The position numbers and the translations under genes are program-made. This document shows positions 60,522-64,000 of a stretch of 64,000 bases of DNA, one piece after another. Within the stretch, counting starts at the first letter, position 1; each line of letters begins with the position of its first letter. Source of the stretch: Frateuria terrea (GTDB taxonomy: Bacteria; Pseudomonadota; Gammaproteobacteria; Xanthomonadales; Rhodanobacteraceae); contig NZ_FOXL01000011.1 of NCBI RefSeq assembly GCF_900115705.1, positions 22,886-86,885 of the forward strand. The letters run 5' to 3'. The notes under the pieces are model-generated. The model saw only the letters and a program-made list of their open reading frames with translations, was not told where the DNA came from and did no database searches.

Positions 60522-60879
60522 TCGGGAATCCTCCAGAGGGAATGGGGAGTGGCCGCCGCGCAGCGACGACCTGGATGTGCGCACGGCGTGCGGTGGAAGG
60601 GCCGCAACGGTCGCCGGGATCCGCAGTGCCGCGGAATCATCGGCTTGCGGCAGCGAGACCTGGACGGCCGACCCGGACATCACCCGCCGGGTCGTGCAGA
60701 AAGCATGGGGAGAACGGGAAGCGGACGCCACACCGGCGGAAAACGCGCACGGCATGCGGCGCGCGCGGGCGCCATCCTACACCCTCGCGGCCGCAATGAG
60801 GTCAGGTTCGCTTGCGCACGCCGATCAGTCCCTTCAGGTTGTCGTCCATTTGCTGGGGTACCGCGGTAGGCGCATAAGG
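60522..60879. other. Intergenic region
   Basis: This 358-bp spacer upstream of the small protein gene and downstream of the SDR gene, both on the minus strand, shows nothing beyond GC-bias frames. The small gene's promoter should lie here. Confidence 0.45.
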
Positions 60880-61659
60880 TCAGACCTGCGCCTGGCCTCC
60901 GTCGACGAACAGCTCCACCCCAGTGATGTAGCTAGCCTCGTCCGAAGCGAGGAACGACACGGCACTGGCCACCTCCTCCGGCTTTCCACTCCGGCCCAGC
61001 GGAGTGACGGAAGCGGTATGTAGTTCGAACTGCGCGATTTGCTCGTCACTCATACCCAGCTCGCTCTTGTAGCCCGGCGTGACCACGACGCCGGGCGCCA
61101 CGATGCTCACGCGGATGCCGCTGCCCTTGAGGTCCGAGGCCCAGGTGCGTGTGAACGAGCGCAAGGCCGCCTTGGTGGCCGCGTAGACGCCAAACGCCGG
61201 TACGCCCTGCTTCGACACCATCGAGCCGGTGATGACGATCGCCGCGCCCGGCTTCATCAGTGGCAGCGCCTTCTGCACGGTGAACAGCGTGCCCTTGACG
61301 TTGATGTCGAAGTACTTGTCGAACTGCGCCTCGGTGATCGAGCCCAGCGGGGCGAACTCGCCGCCGCCGGCGTTGGCGAAAAGGATGTCCAGCCGGCCGT
61401 GGCGCTCGCCGATCGTCGCGAAGATGCGATCCAGGTCCGCGGCCACGGCGATGTCACCACGGATCGGGATGGCCTTCTCGCCGATGGTCGCTGCCGCGGC
61501 ATCGAGCTCGGCCTGACGGCGGCCCGTGATGTACACGGCAGCGGCGCCTTCCTGCGCCAGCCGCTGCGCCGTGGCCAGGCCCAGGCCCGAGCTGCCGCCG
61601 GTGACCAGGGCGATCTTGCCGGCGTGGCGCGTGCTGTGAATGGAGGTCGGGGTATTCAT
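60880..61659 (-). CDS. Short-chain dehydrogenase/reductase
   Basis: A 259-residue classical [18 protein letters not shown] is the T-G-x-x-x-G-x-G cofactor loop, LFANAGGG the N-A-G motif, [24 protein letters not shown] holds Ser, Tyr-x-x-x-Lys, and the C-terminal [11 protein letters not shown] is typical. An NAD(P)-dependent oxidoreductase of unknown substrate. GGAGA lies 6 nt before the ATG. It is divergent from the LysR gene, its likely regulator. Confidence 0.95.
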   Translation of the reverse strand: MNTPTSIHSTRHAGKIALVTGGSSGLGLATAQRLAQEGAAAVYITGRRQAELDAAAATIGEKAIPIRGDIAVAADLDRIFATIGERHGRLDILFANAGGGEFAPLGSITEAQFDKYFDINVKGTLFTVQKALPLMKPGAAIVITGSMVSKQGVPAFGVYAATKAALRSFTRTWASDLKGSGIRVSIVAPGVVVTPGYKSELGMSDEQIAQFELHTASVTPLGRSGKPEEVASAVSFLASDEASYITGVELFVDGGQAQV

Positions 61660-61794
61660 GGGCTGTCTCCGAGGGCGACCAGGCGTCGCGTAAGGGAGCA
61701 GCCTATTCCTGCGTGATCGACAGCTAAATCCAGCTTTCGTGGTTTCTTTATCTCCACCAGTGGACAATCAGGCCTTCTTCTCCGAGCCGCGTCG

Positions 61795-62718
61795 ATGGAC
61801 CACCTGCAAGCCATCCGGGTCTTCGCTCGCGTCGTGGAAACCGGCAGCTTCGTGCGCGCGGCGCAGACCTTGCAGATGCCGACCGCCACGGTCAGCAAGG
61901 CGATCCAGTCGCTGGAGCGGCATCTCGAGGTCAAGTTGCTGGAGCGCACGACCCGGCGGGTCAGCGTGACCGAGGATGGCGCCGCCTACTACGAGCGCAT
62001 GCGGTTGGTACTGGAAGAACTGACCGACGTCGAGGCGACGCTGGGGCGCGCCCGCAGCAATCCGCGCGGCCGCCTGCGCGTGGACACCGGCGGTTCGGTC
62101 GCCAGCGGCATCCTGATCCCGGCCCTGCCGCGCTTCCGCGCTGCCTACCCCGACATCGAACTCCAACTGGGCGTCACCGATCGCACGGTCGACCTCATTG
62201 GCGAGAACATCGATTGCGCTATCCGCAACAGCGCCACCGACCCCGCGCTGATCGCCCGCCGCATCGGCGCCCTGGCCTGGACCACCTGTGCCAGCCCCGC
62301 CTACCTGGCCCGCCATGGGAGCCCCGAGCGCCCCGACCAGTTGCTGGACGGCAGCCACGTCGTTGCCGGCTACTTCTCCGCACGCACCGGCCGCAACCAG
62401 CCCCTGCGTTTCCTGGACGCGGGCGTGCCGTTACAGATCGAGCCGCCGACCCCGATCAGCGTCAACGAGAGCAACGCCCACGTCGCCGTCGCCTTGGCGG
62501 GACTGGGCCTGATCCATACGCTGGACTTCATGGTCCGCCCGTCGATCGAGCGGGGCGTGCTCGTCCCGATTCTCGAACAGTGGCGGCCGGCACCGCAGGA
62601 GGTCTACATCGTCTACCCGCCCAGCCGTCAGCTCAGCACGAAGGTGCGCGTGTTCGTCGAGTGGGCGATGGAACTGTTCGCCACGCTCGATCGGAGCGGG
62701 ACGGCCGCCTCCCGGTGA
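61795..62718 (+). CDS. LysR-family transcriptional regulator
   Basis: A 307-residue regulator: winged helix at about 1-60 (LQAIRVFARVVETGSFVRAAQTLQMPTATVSKAIQSLE) and a periplasmic-binding-like effector domain (RGRLRVDTGGSVASGILIPALPRF). Genes of this CrgA/YhjC-like group often sit divergent from SDR oxidoreductases, as here with a 135-bp gap. The first residues, MDHLQAIRVF, fit the family start. Confidence 0.94.
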   Translation: MDHLQAIRVFARVVETGSFVRAAQTLQMPTATVSKAIQSLERHLEVKLLERTTRRVSVTEDGAAYYERMRLVLEELTDVEATLGRARSNPRGRLRVDTGGSVASGILIPALPRFRAAYPDIELQLGVTDRTVDLIGENIDCAIRNSATDPALIARRIGALAWTTCASPAYLARHGSPERPDQLLDGSHVVAGYFSARTGRNQPLRFLDAGVPLQIEPPTPISVNESNAHVAVALAGLGLIHTLDFMVRPSIERGVLVPILEQWRPAPQEVYIVYPPSRQLSTKVRVFVEWAMELFATLDRSGTAASR

Positions 62719-62892
62719 GGCATGCCATGCGTATCAAAGGGCGGCGACAAGTATTGCCAGTCAATTGCGTCCGCGCCCTTGCTCAGGCCCCGGCACCTTC
62801 GTACGTCGCTTTGTTTGCGCGAACGTCACGTCCCTAAGCTGCCTCTAACCGGCAGCATCTAAGGTCGAGCGATTCAAACCAGCGGAGTCAAC

Positions 62893-63657
62893 GTGGAGCG
62901 CAAAGTCGTCGCCAGCAAGGTGCCCGAGGTCACCGTACTGTTCTGGATCATCAAGGTGTTCGCCACGACGCTGGGAGAGACCGGAGGCGATGCCGCATCG
63001 ATGTCGCTGCATCTTGGCTACCTTTTGAGCACCGGCATCTTCGCGCTGGTGTTCGTGCTGGCGGTGACGGCACAGATCCGGGCGTCGCGCTTTCATCCAC
63101 TGCTGTACTGGATCACGGTGATCGCCACTACCACGGTCGGCACCACGTTGGCTGATTTCGCCGATCGCTCGCTGGGCATCGGTTACCCCGGGGGCGCCTC
63201 GATCCTGCTGTGCCTCGTGCTGGCCTCGCTGCTCGCCTGGTACCTCACCCTGGGCACCGTCGCGGTCGATTCGGTGCGCTCGCCCCGGACCGAGGTGTTC
63301 TACTGGGTCACCATCATGTTTTCCCAGACCCTGGGCACCGCACTGGGCGACTGGACCGCCGACAGCCTGGGCCTGGGCTATCTCGGTGGCGCGGCACTGT
63401 TCGGCTCGATGCTGGCCTTGCTGGCGCTGGCCTACTTCTGGACACGCATCTCACGCACGCTTCTGTTCTGGGCGGCGTTCATTCTCACGCGCCCCCTCGG
63501 CGCGGTGGTCGGCGACCTGCTCGACAAGCCGCTGGGACAGGGCGGGCTGGCGCTCAGTCGCTACACCGCCTCCGCGGTGCTTTTCGGCCTGATCCTGCTG
63601 CTGATCTTCACCCTTCCCCACCGGCCGGCCATGGCCACGGTGCCGGCGGAGGAGTAA
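62893..63657 (+). CDS. COG4705-type repeat membrane protein
   Basis: A 254-residue membrane protein with about eight hydrophobic segments in four similar units. Each unit has the pattern F/L-Y-W-x-x-x-x-x-x-T-x-G-x-x-x-x-D: FWIIKVFATTLGETGGDA, YWITVIATTTVGTTLADFAD, YWVTIMFSQTLGTALGDWTAD and FWAAFILTRPLGAVVGDLLD. The repeated Thr/Gly and Asp may line a transport path. It is uncharacterised. The GTG start follows GGAG by 7 nt. Confidence 0.85.
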   Translation: MERKVVASKVPEVTVLFWIIKVFATTLGETGGDAASMSLHLGYLLSTGIFALVFVLAVTAQIRASRFHPLLYWITVIATTTVGTTLADFADRSLGIGYPGGASILLCLVLASLLAWYLTLGTVAVDSVRSPRTEVFYWVTIMFSQTLGTALGDWTADSLGLGYLGGAALFGSMLALLALAYFWTRISRTLLFWAAFILTRPLGAVVGDLLDKPLGQGGLALSRYTASAVLFGLILLLIFTLPHRPAMATVPAEE

Positions 63658-63746
63658 TGGCTCCGGACAAGAACGCCCAAGCCGAGACTCCCCTTTAATT
63701 TGGTTCTTCGCAGGTTTCCGTGGAGCGTTTTCCCTAGCATCGATAA

Positions 63747-63772
63747 CTTAGACCTTTCGAGAGAGGTCTAAG
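63747..63772 (+). promoter_or_regulatory. Hairpin overlapping the transposase ribosome-binding site
   Basis: CTTAGACCT and AGGTCTAAG form a perfect 9-bp stem with an 8-nt loop. The right arm runs into AAGGGA, the presumed Shine-Dalgarno, 9 nt before the ATG. It could lower transposase translation from read-through transcripts. Confidence 0.6.
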
Positions 63773-63781
63773 GGACGTTCC

Positions 63782-64000
63782 ATGCTGGATCGGAAGACGA
63801 TCGAGGCGCTGGGTGGCTGGAAGGGATACCGGGTGGAGCGGGTCGTGTGGCCGGAGGGCGAGAGCCGCACGGTGATGATCCACCTGAAGCCGTCCGCCAA
63901 AACGATGCATTGCGCGCATTGCGGCAACCGATGCCGGCAGGTCCATGAGACGACCGTTCGCCGGGTGCGTGACCTTCCGCTGTTTGCGCTTCGGGTCGTG
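63782..64000 (+). CDS. ISL3-family transposase, N-terminal part
   Basis: The first 73 residues, cut by the window edge. VVWPEGESRTVMIHLKPSAK precedes the zinc-finger CAHCGNRC, and ETTVRRVRDLPLFALRV follows, as in the zf-ISL3 domain. The catalytic DDE domain lies beyond the window. AAGGGA precedes the ATG by about 8 nt. Confidence 0.88.
   Translation, partial: MLDRKTIEALGGWKGYRVERVVWPEGESRTVMIHLKPSAKTMHCAHCGNRCRQVHETTVRRVRDLPLFALRVV

Larger units (their letters stand above)
63702..64000 (+). mobile_element. Left end of an ISL3-family insertion sequence, partial
   Basis: The transposase N-terminus at 63782 is of ISL3 type. GGTTCTTCGCAGGTTTCCG around 63702 lies where the left terminal repeat is expected, but the right end is outside the window, so the boundary is a best estimate. 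It follows the COG4705 gene without disrupting it. Confidence 0.7.

Noticed and set aside
1..64000. CRISPR arrays, rRNA and tRNA genes
   Set aside because: No regularly spaced direct repeats and no recognisable rRNA or tRNA cloverleaf sequences were seen by eye on either strand; a dedicated scan could still find a tRNA.

Overview
The window is about 64 kb of GC-rich, densely coded chromosomal DNA from what looks like a gammaproteobacterium of the Xanthomonadales/Lysobacterales, most likely Rhodanobacteraceae (Rhodanobacter/Dyella/Luteibacter type). This placement is inferred from base composition and the mix of families: a DUF3348-DUF802-OmpA-DUF2894 operon, a subclass B3 metallo-beta-lactamase, secreted glycoside hydrolases, a TIGR04325 methyltransferase and SGNH-fused acyltransferases. 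I see no rRNA, tRNA, CRISPR array or prophage. One insertion sequence (ISL3-type) runs off the right edge.

Layout. 0-2.4 kb: end of a sugar-associated ATP-grasp gene and an acyltransferase-3/SGNH membrane protein. 2.6-4.9 kb: DUF1428 protein, TMEM175-like channel, SRPBCC-ArsR pair with an operator. 5.2-7.2 kb: three-gene envelope-stress operon (YqjD-like, YqjE/holin-like, DUF3618). 7.3-16.9 kb: mostly single genes (GH18 chitinase, thiopurine methyltransferase, two VOC proteins, GST, B3 beta-lactamase, His-rich SH3 protein). 17-24.5 kb: minus-strand block with M13 peptidase, TIGR04325 methyltransferase, GH2 enzyme and a second acyltransferase-3/SGNH protein. 24.9-28.9 kb: a tightly overlapping operon, DUF3348, DUF802 (MotA/ZorA-like membrane part plus long helical tail), a MotB/ZorB-like OmpA protein and DUF2894. 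It is the strongest candidate here for an undescribed system. 29-36 kb: VOC protein, a MocR regulator lacking its PLP lysine, a divergent TAP-like hydrolase, and an H-NOX/GGDEF-EAL pair. 36-42 kb: TPR-sulfotransferase, GH36 alpha-galactosidase, amidohydrolase. 42-50 kb: lipoproteins, a second SRPBCC-ArsR pair with a perfect palindromic operator, serine beta-lactamase-like enzyme, rifampin ADP-ribosyltransferase, lipocalin, metallothionein. 50-64 kb: PQQ-type sugar dehydrogenase, DsbA-like protein, RelE/Phd pair, RsbR-type histidine kinase, AraC/CMD pair, RIO kinase, cold-shock protein, SDR/LysR pair, and the ISL3 element. This last part also holds gene remnants and a dispersed repeat.

Themes. 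Several genes act on xenobiotics or antibiotics (B3 beta-lactamase, Arr, Tpm, GST, VOC and YciI proteins). Others degrade polysaccharides (GH18, GH2, GH36, sugar dehydrogenase) or modify envelope glycans (ATP-grasp, acyltransferases, sulfotransferase, TIGR04325). Regulation is local: regulators mostly sit next to or divergent from their likely targets. Coding starts were chosen from ribosome-binding sites and family alignments recalled from knowledge. No database search was possible.
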